Assembly (NCBI RefSeq): GCF_016924665.1
Contig: NZ_JAFFJT010000004.1
Span: 1 to 64,000 of the forward strand
Length of the DNA: 64,000 bases
Direction of reading: 5' to 3'
Origin: Nocardioides sp. SYSU D00038
GTDB lineage: Bacteria > Actinomycetota > Actinomycetes > Propionibacteriales > Nocardioidaceae
Below are positions 37,527 through 47,814 of the stretch, piece by piece; within the stretch, counting starts at the first letter, position 1, and each line of letters begins with the position of its first letter. A program made the translations under genes and the position numbers. The notes under the pieces were generated by a model. The model was not told the origin of the DNA. It searched no databases and saw only the letters and a list, made by a program, of their open reading frames with translations.

Positions 37527-37985
37527 ATGCTGTTCGTGGTGCACCGTCACCACGCCACCACCCGCCACTACGACCTGCGGCTCGAGGTCGACGGCGTGCT
37601 GGCGTCGTGGGCGGTGCCGAAGGTCCCCTCACTCGACCCGCAGGTCAAGCGGCTGGCGATGCGCGTCGACGACCACGACCTCGACCACGCCGACGTCGAG
37701 GGCACCGAGCACGGCTCGAAGATCATCTGGGACCGGGGCGGCTACGACGCCGACGCCCCCGCCGCCGCGCTCGCCGCCGGACACCTGCGGTTCGTGCTGC
37801 ACGGCGAGAAGCTGGCCGGCGGCTTCGTGCTCCAGCACACCCGGATGGGCGGCCACGACCGCAACTGGCTGCTGCTCAAGGTCGACGGCGAGCACGCCGA
37901 CCCCGGCCGCGACCTGGCCCTCGAGGAGGCCTCTGTGGTCAGCGGGCTCACCAACGCCGACCTCGAGGCGGGCAGCGAGTCCTGA
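37527..37985 (+). CDS. Stand-alone LigD-like 3'-phosphoesterase domain protein
   Basis: A 152-residue protein matching the phosphoesterase module of LigD end-joining ligases. [18 protein letters not shown] gives the expected His8, His14, Asp16 and Arg18, [11 protein letters not shown] is conserved, and [12 protein letters not shown] is the typical C-terminal strand pair. LigD modules trim 3' phosphates or ribonucleotides. Two differences stand out. The usual LDYADFEG reads LDHADVEG (Tyr replaced by His53), and the Gly-rich loop normally following it is shortened to [10 protein letters not shown]. Polymerase, ligase and ku genes are absent nearby. Activity may therefore be altered. Confidence 0.82.
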   Translation: MLFVVHRHHATTRHYDLRLEVDGVLASWAVPKVPSLDPQVKRLAMRVDDHDLDHADVEGTEHGSKIIWDRGGYDADAPAAALAAGHLRFVLHGEKLAGGFVLQHTRMGGHDRNWLLLKVDGEHADPGRDLALEEASVVSGLTNADLEAGSES

Positions 37986-37998
37986 CCCCGGACGCACG

Positions 37999-38032
37999 AG
38001 CGCCCCGCCACCAACCGGTGACGGGGCGCTCG
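37999..38032. terminator. Bidirectional terminator between phosphoesterase and etfA genes
   Basis: GAGCGCCCCG (37999-38008) pairs perfectly with CGGGGCGCTC (38023-38032) around a 14-base loop. The gap between the two convergent genes is 63 bp and the hairpin fills most of it. There is no T-tract. Confidence 0.7.
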
Positions 38033-38048
38033 ACGGCAGCCGGAGCGG

Positions 38049-38999
38049 CTACTTGCGCTTCTCGATCTCCTCGGTGACGGCCGGGAGCACCGTGTGCAGG
38101 TCGCCGACGACGCCGAAGTCGACGAGCTCGAAGATCGGCGCCTCCTCGTCCTTGTTGACCGCGACGATCGTCTTCGAGGTCTGCATGCCGGCGCGGTGCT
38201 GGATCGCGCCGGAGATGCCGTTGGCGACGTAGAGCTGCGGCGAGACCGTCTTGCCGGTCTGCCCCACCTGGAAGGTGTGCGGCATCCAGCCGGAGTCGAC
38301 CGCGGCGCGAGAGGCGCCGACCGCCGCGCCGAGGGCGTCGGCGAGCTTCTCGATCGGCTCGAAGTTGCCGCCCGTGCCGCGGCCGCCGGAGACCACGATC
38401 GCGGCCTCGGTGAGCTCGGGGCGGCCGCTGGCCTGGCGCGGCTGGGTGGCCACGATCTGCGCGGTCTTGGCGGCGTCCGAGATCGTCGCGGCGAACTCCT
38501 CGACGGTGCCGGCCGCGCCCACCTCCTCCACCGGGGCGGAGTTGGGCTTGACGGTGATCAGCGGCGTGCCGTGCGTGACCTTGCCGGTCACGGTGTAGTT
38601 GCCGGCGAACACGCTCTGGGTCGCCACGCCGTTCTCGTCGAGGTCGACGGCGTCGGTGATCAGCCCCGAGCCGGTCTTGATCGCCAGCCGGGCCGCCACC
38701 TCCTTGCCCTCGTAGCCGGAGACGAACAGCACCGCGGCGGGCGCGGCCTTCTCGACCAGCTGCTGCAGGGCCTCCGCCTTGGGGGCCACCAGGTAGCCCT
38801 TGATCTCGGCGTCGTCGACGACGTAGACCTTCTCGGCGCCGTGCTGGCCGAGCTTCTGGGCCACCTCGGCGCCCTTGTCGGACGAGCCGAAGAAGACCGC
38901 GGCCGGCTCGCCGAGGCGGCGGGCCAGGGTCAGCAGCTCGAAGGTGGGCTTGCGGATCGCGCCGTCGACGTGGTCGACGACCACCAGGACTTCAGACAT
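38049..38999 (-). CDS. etfA: Electron transfer flavoprotein subunit alpha
   Basis: A 316-residue ETF alpha. The N-terminal domain starts [21 protein letters not shown], and the C-terminal FAD domain has [55 protein letters not shown] and [12 protein letters not shown], the standard alpha signatures. ETF carries electrons from acyl-CoA and other dehydrogenases to ETF:quinone oxidoreductase. The ATG has GAGAGG upstream. It follows etfB by 18 bp and is clearly co-transcribed. Confidence 0.97.
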   Translation of the reverse strand: MSEVLVVVDHVDGAIRKPTFELLTLARRLGEPAAVFFGSSDKGAEVAQKLGQHGAEKVYVVDDAEIKGYLVAPKAEALQQLVEKAAPAAVLFVSGYEGKEVAARLAIKTGSGLITDAVDLDENGVATQSVFAGNYTVTGKVTHGTPLITVKPNSAPVEEVGAAGTVEEFAATISDAAKTAQIVATQPRQASGRPELTEAAIVVSGGRGTGGNFEPIEKLADALGAAVGASRAAVDSGWMPHTFQVGQTGKTVSPQLYVANGISGAIQHRAGMQTSKTIVAVNKDEEAPIFELVDFGVVGDLHTVLPAVTEEIEKRK

Positions 39000-39017
39000 G
39001 TCTACCTCTCCCGGTCC

Positions 39018-39806
39018 TCAGATGAACTTCTTGGAGACGAGGAACTCGGTCAGCGCGGTGGCGCCGGAGCCGTCCTCGTCTTTGACGATCTCGCCGGCGG
39101 TGCGCGGCGGGCGGGCGGAGGTGTCCTCGACCGCGGTCCAGGCGACCGAGAGGCCGACCTCGCCGGCGTCGACACCGAGGTCGGCGAGCGACCAGGTCTC
39201 GAGCGGCTTCTTCTTCGCGGCCATGATGCCCTTGAACGACGGGTAGCGGGCCTCGCCGGTCTGGTCGGTCACCGAGAGCACCAGCGGCATGGTGCCGCCG
39301 ACCACCTCGGTGGCGGTGTCGCTGTCGCGCTTGATCCGCACCTGGTCGCCCTGGGTCTCGACGACCGAGGCGAAGGTGACCTGAGGGAGGCCGAGGCGCT
39401 CGGCGAGCATCGCCGGCACCACGCTCCCGGAGGCGTCGGTGGAGGCCATGCCGCACACGACCAGGTCGGGCTGGCCGATCTTCTCGACGGCCTTGGCCAG
39501 CACCAGCGAGGTGGCGACGTAGTCGGAGCCGGCGATCGCCTCGTCGGAGACCAGCACGCCCTTGTCCGCACCCATCTGGAGCGCCTTGCGCACCGCGTCG
39601 ACCGCCTTCTCCGGGCCCACGCACAGCGCGGTGACCTCGGTGTCGTCGCCGGCCTTCTCCTTGATCTGGAGGGCCTGCTCGACGGCGTACTCGTCCAGCT
39701 CGGAGAGCAGCCCGTCGACGCCGACGCGGTCCACGGTGTTGTCCGACTCGAACTGCCGGTCGGCAGTGGCGTCGGGCACGTACTTCACACAGACGACAAT
39801 GTTCAT
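39018..39806 (-). CDS. etfB: Electron transfer flavoprotein subunit beta
   Basis: A 262-residue ETF beta. NIVVCVKYVPDATADRQFE begins the fold. VLVSDEAIAGSDYVATSLVLA, CGMASTDASGSVVPAMLAERLGLPQ and RDSDTATEVVGGTMPLVLSV are family hallmarks that bind AMP and contact dehydrogenases. The ATG at 39806 was chosen because homologues begin MNIVVCVKYVPD; an upstream extension is not conserved. It leads the etfBA operon. The 189-bp region upstream (39807-39995) includes TTGACT on the minus strand but no matching -10. Confidence 0.97.
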   Translation of the reverse strand: MNIVVCVKYVPDATADRQFESDNTVDRVGVDGLLSELDEYAVEQALQIKEKAGDDTEVTALCVGPEKAVDAVRKALQMGADKGVLVSDEAIAGSDYVATSLVLAKAVEKIGQPDLVVCGMASTDASGSVVPAMLAERLGLPQVTFASVVETQGDQVRIKRDSDTATEVVGGTMPLVLSVTDQTGEARYPSFKGIMAAKKKPLETWSLADLGVDAGEVGLSVAWTAVEDTSARPPRTAGEIVKDEDGSGATALTEFLVSKKFI

Positions 39807-39970
39807 GGTGGTGTGGCCGGGACGGCCCCTCCTGTGCACTCGGTGTGGCACTGCTCTGCCTCGGGACCACGCCGCTGGGCGCCCACAGAGGGCGCCGCGC
39901 GTGGCGTGGGTGAGGTTACCGCCGAGTCAACCACCCGGGCCAACGTCTGGGCGGTGGGACGCGTCACACC

Positions 39971-40003
39971 GGGTCAGGGGCGGGTCAGCGGCGGGTCAGG
40001 GGC
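39971..40003. repeat. 11-bp tandem repeat at the stop codon of a membrane-protein gene
   Basis: Three units of GGGTCAG(G/C)GGC occur at 39971-39981, 39982-39992 and 39993-40003. On the coding strand each unit carries TGACCC. Because the period is 11, the three TGAs fall in three different frames; the first is the gene's own stop. It resembles the array at 16100-16143. Confidence 0.7.
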
Positions 40004-40505
40004 GGACCAGCCGGTCGACCAGGCGGCCGACGACAAGCCAGGCGATGGCGCCCAGGCCCCAGTTGAAGAGCGCGTTCTTGGTCTCGGCGTTGGCGCCGTC
40101 GAACTTCATCACGCCGTTGTCGACCGAGAAGACGCCCAGGTCGAGGGCGTCCGCTGCGTCGAGGACGAACGCGACCAGGTCGTTGTCGGCGTTGGCGTCG
40201 ACCGCGATCAGCAGCGCACCCACGGCGAGGAACCCGGCGGCGAGCACGAACAGCAGCCAGAGGAGCTGGGCCAGCACCTTGCGCCAGGTCTGCAGGCTGG
40301 GTGCCCGCAGCCGGCGGCGCTTCGGCGGCGGCGGCACGACGACCGCACCCGTGCGGGTCGTCGGCGTGGTTGCCGCGGTGTCGGCCTCCGCCGGTCGGCC
40401 CTCGGGGCCCTCAGGCACCGGGCCGGCCGTCGTCGGGACGGCCGTCGTCGGGACGCCCTCGCCCTCGGTCGTGGACGCCCGCTTCCCGGACCTGGACAGC
40501 CTCAT
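39996..40505 (-). CDS. Two-helix membrane protein of unknown function
   Basis: A 169-residue protein. The first about 80 residues are Pro/Thr/Glu-rich and probably disordered, ending in a basic PPPPKRRRLRAPSLQTWRK. Then come a membrane segment (LLWLLFVLAAGFLAVGALLIAV), an Asp-rich external segment (DANADNDLVAFVLDAADALDLGVFS) and a second membrane helix (WGLGAIAWLVVGRLVDRLV). I do not recognise the family, although similar proteins are common in actinobacteria. The ATG at 40505 was chosen because it removes an Arg-rich antisense-looking extension. It lies between the enoyl-CoA hydratase gene and etfBA in the same direction. Confidence 0.72.
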   Translation of the reverse strand: MRLSRSGKRASTTEGEGVPTTAVPTTAGPVPEGPEGRPAEADTAATTPTTRTGAVVVPPPPKRRRLRAPSLQTWRKVLAQLLWLLFVLAAGFLAVGALLIAVDANADNDLVAFVLDAADALDLGVFSVDNGVMKFDGANAETKNALFNWGLGAIAWLVVGRLVDRLVRP

Positions 40506-40607
40506 CGCTCCTCCTCGTCCCGTCAGTCGACCCAGCCTCGGCCCCGGCTCGGCGCGACGTCGTCCGACGGGTGGCGCACCCATTCCTGCTCCGCTCCGCG
40601 CCGGAGG

Positions 40608-41387
40608 TCAGCGACCCTCGAAGCGGGCCTTGCCCGGACCGTTCTCGACGAAGGATCGCATACCGGTGGTGCGGTCCTCGGTCGCGAACAGCGCGGCGAA
40701 GTGCTGCCGCTCGATCTCCAGGCCGGTCTCGAGGTCGACCTCGAGGCCGCGGTCGATGGCCTCCTTGGCCGCCCGGACGGCGTACGTCGCAGCACCGGCG
40801 AACTGCGCCGCCCACGCGACCGCCTCGTCGTAGACCCGGTCGGCGGGCACCACCCGGTCGACCAGGCCGATCCGCAGCGCCTCGTCGGCGGGCACGAACC
40901 GGCCGGTGAAGATGATGTCCTTGGCGACGCTCGGGCCGACCAGGCGGCTCAGCCGCTGGGTGCCGCCGGCGCCGGGGATGATGCCGAGCAGGATCTCGGG
41001 CTGGCCCAGCGTGGCGTCCTCGGCCGCGAACCGGACGTCGGCACACAGCGCGAGCTCGCAGCCGCCGCCCAGGGCGTAGCCGGTGATCGCGGCCACGACC
41101 GGCTTGGGGATCCGGGCGACGGCGGTGAAGGCGCTGGTCAGGCCGGAGGAGCGCTTGACCATGTCGGTGTGTGACATCTCGGCCATCTCCTTGACGTCCG
41201 CGCCCGCCGCGAAGACCCGCTCGCCGCCGTAGACGACGACCGCCTTGACGTCGTCGCGGGCGGTGGCCTCGGCCGCGGTGCCCCGGATCTCCTCCTGCAC
41301 CTGCTCGTTGAGGGCGTTCATCTTCGGCCGGTCGAGCCGGATCGTCCCCACGCCGTCGGCCACCTCGAGTCGGACGAACTCACCCAT
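40608..41387 (-). CDS. Enoyl-CoA hydratase/isomerase family protein
   Basis: A 259-residue crotonase. TIRLDRPKMNALNEQ begins the fold, VFAAGADVKEMAEM holds the first oxyanion loop and catalytic-position residues, and ITGYALGGGCELALCADVRFAAEDATLGQPEILLGIIPGAGGTQRL carries both catalytic Glu (GGGCE and QPE). It hydrates trans-2-enoyl-CoA in beta-oxidation. Length and motifs are normal. It is close to etfBA, consistent with fatty-acid oxidation, and divergent from glgX across 144 bp with no clear regulatory motif. Confidence 0.94.
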   Translation of the reverse strand: MGEFVRLEVADGVGTIRLDRPKMNALNEQVQEEIRGTAAEATARDDVKAVVVYGGERVFAAGADVKEMAEMSHTDMVKRSSGLTSAFTAVARIPKPVVAAITGYALGGGCELALCADVRFAAEDATLGQPEILLGIIPGAGGTQRLSRLVGPSVAKDIIFTGRFVPADEALRIGLVDRVVPADRVYDEAVAWAAQFAGAATYAVRAAKEAIDRGLEVDLETGLEIERQHFAALFATEDRTTGMRSFVENGPGKARFEGR

Positions 41388-41531
41388 GCCACGCTCCTGT
41401 GCTCGCTTCTGCTTCGGCTCGGTCCTCGGTCGGTCCCGGTGCGGCCGCCGACGTGGCGGGCCTCACCCCTCCGGCCGGACGACCGGGGGCACCTCCGGGG
41501 CATTGTGCCGTCATCGGGGAGAATCACGGGA

Positions 41532-43685
<2,154 letters not shown>

Positions 43686-43705
43686 GCGGTGGTCGAGCCG
43701 CGTTG

Positions 43706-43774
43706 GTTGAGGAAGTCGCGCTAGCGACTGTCTCGAAGCCCCGTACGACGAAAGCCCTCCGGTGGGAACGGGAT
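43706..43774. repeat. 69-bp direct repeat, copy 1
   Basis: It begins GGTTGAGGAAGTCGCGCTAG and is identical to 43906-43974 except for one base. It contains the hairpin AGTCGC-GCTA-GCGACT and lies 21 bp after the glgX stop. The sequence GGTTGAGGAAG...TCTCGAARCC resembles REP-like elements. Confidence 0.85.
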
Positions 43775-43905
43775 GCTGACTCGGGAGCGCCGACCCGGCG
43801 CCAGTTGTCACCAGATCGCACCGACCCGGCGTCAATGAACGACGGCTCGGCGAAACCTGGGGTCGCTCGCGGTGCTTGGGGAGGGCGCTCGCCCCACCAC
43901 CGCTG

Positions 43906-43974
43906 GTTGAGGAAGTCGCGCTAGCGACTGTCTCGAAACCCCGTACGACGAAAGCCCTCCGGTGGGAACGGGAA
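43906..43974. repeat. 69-bp direct repeat, copy 2
   Basis: This second copy lies exactly 200 bp downstream of the first. The single difference is at the fifth base of CGAAACC versus CGAAGCC. Between the copies lie GCGCCG-ACC-CGGCGC and other short hairpins. Confidence 0.85.
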
Positions 43975-44045
43975 GGCTCTCGTCTCACCGGGTAACGAGT
44001 GAAGGACTTCGTCCTTCCTCAACCAGCGCACGCACCGGCCCCACC

Positions 44046-44385
44046 GCCGGCGTGCCGCGTCGCACGGCACGGAGGCGGCGGAGCGAGGGGCGTCGTTCGG
44101 CACGTAGACGGCGGCGTGGCGCCGCAGCGAACCTGGGGAACGGCAGGGCAGAGTCCGGCGACACGGCAACGAGTGCCGAACGACGTCCGGCACGCAGCAG
44201 CCGCAGCGCCCCACCACGCGCGGCACCCCGCACCCACACCCCACAACAGTCAGCACCCCGCCCGGATCACACCAACCTGCAGTCAGCCCCCGCCCGAGCA
44301 CCGTCCGCGGAGTCCCCACAAACGGGAGGGCGTTCGGCTCACCGGGTCTCGAGGCTCAGGCCTGGCGGCCTTCGCACCTCGACCA
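44046..44385. repeat. 340-bp direct repeat, copy 1
   Basis: About 95% identical by eye to 44468-44807. Inside it, CGTCGTTCGGCAC (44091-44103) and its perfect inverse GTGCCGAACGACG (44173-44185) bound a 95-bp segment. It ends in the hairpin element GGTCTCGAGG...CCTCGACCA. No open frame is conserved between the copies, so it appears non-coding. Confidence 0.85.
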
Positions 44386-44467
44386 ACGCCCGGCGGTCGG
44401 CTCACCGGGTCTCGACGACGCTCGCTGGCGCTCGCTGCTCGACCACCGGCGCGCGCCCGATCCGCAC

Positions 44468-44807
44468 GCCGGCGTGCCGCGTCGCACGGCACGGAGGCAG
44501 CGGAGCGAGGGGCGTCGTTCGGCACGTCAACGGCGGCGTGGCGCCGAGACGAGCGCCGGGGAACCGCAGGGCAGAGTCCGGCGACACGGCAACGAGTGCC
44601 GAACGACGTCCGGCGCGCAGCAGCCGCAGTGCCCCACCACGCGCGGCACCCCGCACCCACACCCCACCAACAGTCAGCACCCGCCCGGATCACACCACCC
44701 GGAGTCAGCCCCCGCCCGAGCACCGTCCGCGGAGTCCCCGCGAACGGGAGGGCGTTCGGCTCACCGGGTCTCGAGGCTCAGGCCTGGCGGCCTTCGCACC
44801 TCGACCA
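44468..44807. repeat. 340-bp direct repeat, copy 2
   Basis: It has the same 13-bp inverted repeats (44513-44525 and 44596-44608) as copy 1 and the same terminal hairpin element. It ends 18 bp before the G/C homopolymer block. Differences between copies are scattered substitutions and small indels, so they are diverged and not an exact assembly duplication. Confidence 0.85.
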
Positions 44808-44825
44808 GCGGTGGGCACGACGACC

Positions 44826-44916
44826 GGGGGGGGGGGGGGGGGGGGCCCCCCCCCCCCCCCCCCCCGGGGGCGCCCCCCCCCCGGGGGGGGGGGGGGGCCC
44901 CCCCCCCCCCCCCCCC
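44826..44916. other. G20-C20-G5-C-G-C10-G15-C19 homopolymer block (probable assembly artefact)
   Basis: The run lengths read directly from the sequence are G20, C20, G5, C, G, C10, G15 and C19. No bacterial gene or regulatory element looks like this. Dark-cycle poly-G reads and their reverse complements at a repeat-flanked gap would produce it. Adjacency of left and right flanks should be treated as unproven. Confidence 0.85.
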
Positions 44917-44954
44917 GGCACCGGTGGACCCCCAGGTCTCCCGGGTCTGTGTCG

Positions 44955-45935
44955 TCAGCGCACCCGGAGGGTCCTGGTGGCCGACGCGGACGGCTTGACC
45001 GTGCTCGAGCCGAGGTACTTGACCACGAGCTTGTGCACGCCCCTCTTCAGCTTGGGCAGCCTCAGCACGATCCGGCCGCGGTGGCCGGCCGCGAGCTTGC
45101 CGCTGGCGATCCGCTTGCCCTTGTCGAGCAGGACGACCTGGCCGGTCGGCACCTTGGCGCTGGTGACCTTGACCGTCGCCGTGCCCTTCTTGCCCTTCTT
45201 CACCGCGTAGGTGGCGGTGGTCTTCGAGGCGGCCTTGACGGTCGGCTGACCCGGGCCGCCGCTGCCGCCCTTCGGGGCGACGAACAGCCCGACGTACGGC
45301 GTCACGTAGTGCCGGTCGCCGCCGTGCCCGTTGACGGTGAAGCCGACCTGGAAGTGGTCGCCGGACTCCGCGATCGGGCAGGGCCCGTCACCCTCGATCC
45401 GCTTGCGGCACTCGGGGCGCTGGGTGGCGGGGCCCTTCATCTGGCGGGTGGCCTTGACGGGGAACTGGAACTCGAAGACGTCGCCCTGGTCGAGGAAGAA
45501 CGGGTTGCCGTTCTCGTCGCCGATCAGCGTCGCCTCGGGGAGCTCGTCGTAGGTGAAGTTGCGCTCGCGCATGTCCTGGGAGTCGCCGTAGTCCTGGAGG
45601 TCCCACATGTAGGCGCCCTCGGCGAACTCCAGCCCGGCGGGGAGGACCAGCTGGGGTACGACGTTGACGCCCTCGCTGCACGGCATGCCGATCAGGCCGA
45701 TGTAGCCGCGGACGTAGAACGTCTCGCCGACCTCGGGGACCTGGTTGTCGGCGGTGCGCCAGCCCACGTTGGCGCTGACGCCCGTGCGCGGCTGCTTGAG
45801 CCAGCAGTCGTAGATGATGTCGGAGTCGGACTTCCCGTCCTGCCACTCCCCCGCCGCAGAGGCGGGGGTCGACGGGGCCAGCAGGCCCGCGGTCGCGACG
45901 AGCGTCGCGAGCAGGGCCAGCAGGAGCTTCTTCAT
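44955..45935 (-). CDS. Secreted protein with C-terminal Ig-like (Big_3-type) domain
   Basis: A 326-residue protein with a clear signal peptide (KKLLLALLATLVATAGLLAPSTPASA). The mature N-terminal about 200 residues contain YDCWLKQP, FYVRGYIGLIGMPC and RPECRKRIEGDGPCP, giving several Cys likely in disulfides. I do not recognise this domain. The C-terminal about 85 residues (ATVKVTSAKVPTGQVVLLDKG and KLVVKYLGSSTVKPS) match bacterial Ig-like repeats common on actinobacterial surfaces. AAAGG lies 7 bases before the ATG. It follows a second secreted-protein gene by 44 bp and is probably co-transcribed. Function is unknown; surface adhesion or binding is a guess. Confidence 0.78.
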   Translation of the reverse strand: MKKLLLALLATLVATAGLLAPSTPASAAGEWQDGKSDSDIIYDCWLKQPRTGVSANVGWRTADNQVPEVGETFYVRGYIGLIGMPCSEGVNVVPQLVLPAGLEFAEGAYMWDLQDYGDSQDMRERNFTYDELPEATLIGDENGNPFFLDQGDVFEFQFPVKATRQMKGPATQRPECRKRIEGDGPCPIAESGDHFQVGFTVNGHGGDRHYVTPYVGLFVAPKGGSGGPGQPTVKAASKTTATYAVKKGKKGTATVKVTSAKVPTGQVVLLDKGKRIASGKLAAGHRGRIVLRLPKLKRGVHKLVVKYLGSSTVKPSASATRTLRVR

Positions 45936-45979
45936 GACGTGCCTTTCGTGGAGGGGAGAGGTGCTGGGCCGGGAGGCGC

Positions 45980-47782
45980 TCATCGGGTCGCCACCCCCAG
46001 GCCCTCGATGCGGACGGGCCGCTTCTTGCTGGTGACCACGACCCGGACCGGGCCGGTGTACGGCGCCGCGAGCGCCGGTAGGACGACGAGCCGGCGACTG
46101 GTGGCGCGGCCGGCGAGTCGGACCGTGCCGAGCAGCCGCTTGCCGGCGTAGACCCTGACCGTGCCGTGGCGGCGGCCGCCGCCAGCGACCAGCGCGATCC
46201 GCCGGGCGCCGGTGACCCGGCGGGTCAGCGCGGCGCCCTTGCGCCGGGTGGTGACGTAGCTGCCGCCGTAGGCGCGGGCGGAGCGCTTGGTCGTCCACTT
46301 CTTCCGCTGGCGCAGCTCGGCGGCCAGGTGGGGCACCGTCCAGCTGCGGGTCGCCGGCGAGGCGTCGACGTTGCCGCGCCCGTCGGTGGCGGTCGCGGTG
46401 AGCAGGTGGGTGCCGGAGGTCAGCCCGGGCAGGGTGAGTGCCCCCGGGGCGCACGGACGGGCCCTGCCGTCGAGCGTGCACGACAGCGTGCCGGCCTCGC
46501 TGGCGCCGAGGGTGAACCGCGCCGTGCGGTCGAGCAGCCAGCCGCGGTCGGCGGGGCCGCCCGTGAGCGTGGTCTCGGGTGCCCCCGCGTCGACGATCCA
46601 GGCGTGCGAGGTCGGGACCTGCTGCTGGTTGCCGGCCGTGTCGGTGCTGCGGACCTCGAAGCGGTGCTGACCGTCCGGCAGCCCCGTGTAGACCATCGGT
46701 GAGTCGCACCGGGTCCACCGGCCCTCGGTCAGGCCGAGGGTCAGCCGGCAGTCGTGGCGCACCGCACCGGTGGCGTGCCACTCGAAGCGGGCGGAGGTGC
46801 CGTCGATCACGTGCCGCTCGAGGACCGCCTCGGGGGCGCTGGTGTCGACGACGAACGAGTACGTCGCCGAGGTCTGGTCGACCCAGCCGAAGTGGCGGCT
46901 GGTGACCTCGAAGGTGTGCCACCCGTCGGAGAGACCGCCGTAGGCCATCACGCCGTCGGGACCGGCACCGCACGGCTTCAGGTCGGCGCCGTCGAGCCGG
47001 CAGAGGAACTCGCTGCCGCCGATGGTGCGGAACGTGAACCGCACCTCGCTGCTGTTCCACTCCTTCGGCGGGGCCGTCAGGAGCTGGGTCTCGACCGCGC
47101 GGAACATCAGGCTGGTGGCGCTGACGTTGCCCGACATGTCCTCGGTGCGGACCCAGTACTCGTGCGCGCCCGCCGGCGCGCTGATCACCTTCCCGGGCTC
47201 GCACGGCGCGTAGGCCTGCTCGTCGAGACGGCACTCGGCGTAGATGCCGTCGTACTCGAAGTCGACGCGGAAGGTGCCCTGGGTCTCCGGCACCTGGGTG
47301 AGCCGGAGGTTGCTGATCACCGGCGGCTGCACGTCGCGGAAGCGCGCCAGCGGCTTGCGCTCGTCGGAGGAGAACGCGCCGGAGTGGACGGCGCACTCGG
47401 TCACGCCCTTGGTCTCGCGGGTCTGGTCGCAGCCCTCCCAGCCGTCGAACCTCCACGCGCCCCGGGGCGCCGCGGCCGGGGTCGGCCGCAGCCACACCCA
47501 CGCCTCGAAGGGCTCGGAGTTGCGCACCCGCGAGCACCAGTGGGTGACCCGGTGGTCGCTGTTGGTCGTGAAGTCGCACACGGTGGAGCCGTTGTCCTCG
47601 AGGGAGCCCTCGACGACGTCGACGCGGCCGGCGCCCTGGATGCCGATGGTCACGCCGACCTGGCCGGCCATCGCCGGCGGCGCCAGCGCGAGCAGGCTCA
47701 GGAGCAGGCCGAGGCTGGCGAGCAGCGCGCCGACGACTCGGGGCCGGGTGCGGCCGCGGCGGGAGTGGGGGCGGGGAGGCAT
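45980..47782 (-). CDS. Secreted protein with four Cys-containing Ig-like modules
   Basis: A 600-residue exported protein with an Arg-rich N-terminus and signal core (VVGALLASLGLLLSLLALAPPAMA). Four modules share the pattern C-x-L-D ... PC ... G-x-H-x-F/Y-x-V ... D-x-x-GN: AECRLDEQAYAPC, FLCRLDGADLKPC, HDCRLTLGLTEGRWTRC and LSCTLDGRARPC. Such modules occur in actinobacterial surface proteins. The C-terminal about 110 residues are basic and beta-rich (GTVRVYAGKRLLGTVRL). No catalytic motif is visible. The ATG at 47782 has no strong ribosome-binding site. It heads a two-gene unit with the Ig-like protein downstream. Confidence 0.78.
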   Translation of the reverse strand: MPPRPHSRRGRTRPRVVGALLASLGLLLSLLALAPPAMAGQVGVTIGIQGAGRVDVVEGSLEDNGSTVCDFTTNSDHRVTHWCSRVRNSEPFEAWVWLRPTPAAAPRGAWRFDGWEGCDQTRETKGVTECAVHSGAFSSDERKPLARFRDVQPPVISNLRLTQVPETQGTFRVDFEYDGIYAECRLDEQAYAPCEPGKVISAPAGAHEYWVRTEDMSGNVSATSLMFRAVETQLLTAPPKEWNSSEVRFTFRTIGGSEFLCRLDGADLKPCGAGPDGVMAYGGLSDGWHTFEVTSRHFGWVDQTSATYSFVVDTSAPEAVLERHVIDGTSARFEWHATGAVRHDCRLTLGLTEGRWTRCDSPMVYTGLPDGQHRFEVRSTDTAGNQQQVPTSHAWIVDAGAPETTLTGGPADRGWLLDRTARFTLGASEAGTLSCTLDGRARPCAPGALTLPGLTSGTHLLTATATDGRGNVDASPATRSWTVPHLAAELRQRKKWTTKRSARAYGGSYVTTRRKGAALTRRVTGARRIALVAGGGRRHGTVRVYAGKRLLGTVRLAGRATSRRLVVLPALAAPYTGPVRVVVTSKKRPVRIEGLGVATR

Positions 47783-47814
47783 GGTTGCTGGTCCGTTCGG
47801 GAGAGGTGCGGGGG

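Larger units (their letters stand above)
43686..44954. other. 1.27-kb non-coding repeat block
   Basis: No convincing gene is present between glgX and the secreted-protein gene; frames here are interrupted or repeat-derived. It holds, in order, two 69-bp direct repeats, several short hairpin elements, two 340-bp direct repeats and a G/C homopolymer block, each listed separately. Short hairpin elements beginning GGTTGAGGAAG or ending CTCGACCA lie at 43706, 43906, 43986-44027 (inverted), 44340-44385, 44403-44444 and 44763-44807. A degenerate relative of the 64-102 palindrome may lie around 43820-43852. Confidence 0.75.

Noticed and set aside
39807..39995. etfB promoter with TTGACT as -35
   Set aside because: No -10-like hexamer lies 16-19 bp downstream on the minus strand.
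44046..44807. CRISPR array
   Set aside because: Two long, diverged direct repeats with one spacer do not form short regular repeats, and no cas gene is present.
43686..44954. Insertion sequence or prophage remnant
   Set aside because: No transposase, integrase or phage gene fragment could be read in any frame, and no target duplication was found.
43999..45210. Frames crossing the G/C homopolymer block
   Set aside because: They encode poly-Gly/Pro runs created by the homopolymers and are not conserved between the two 340-bp repeats.
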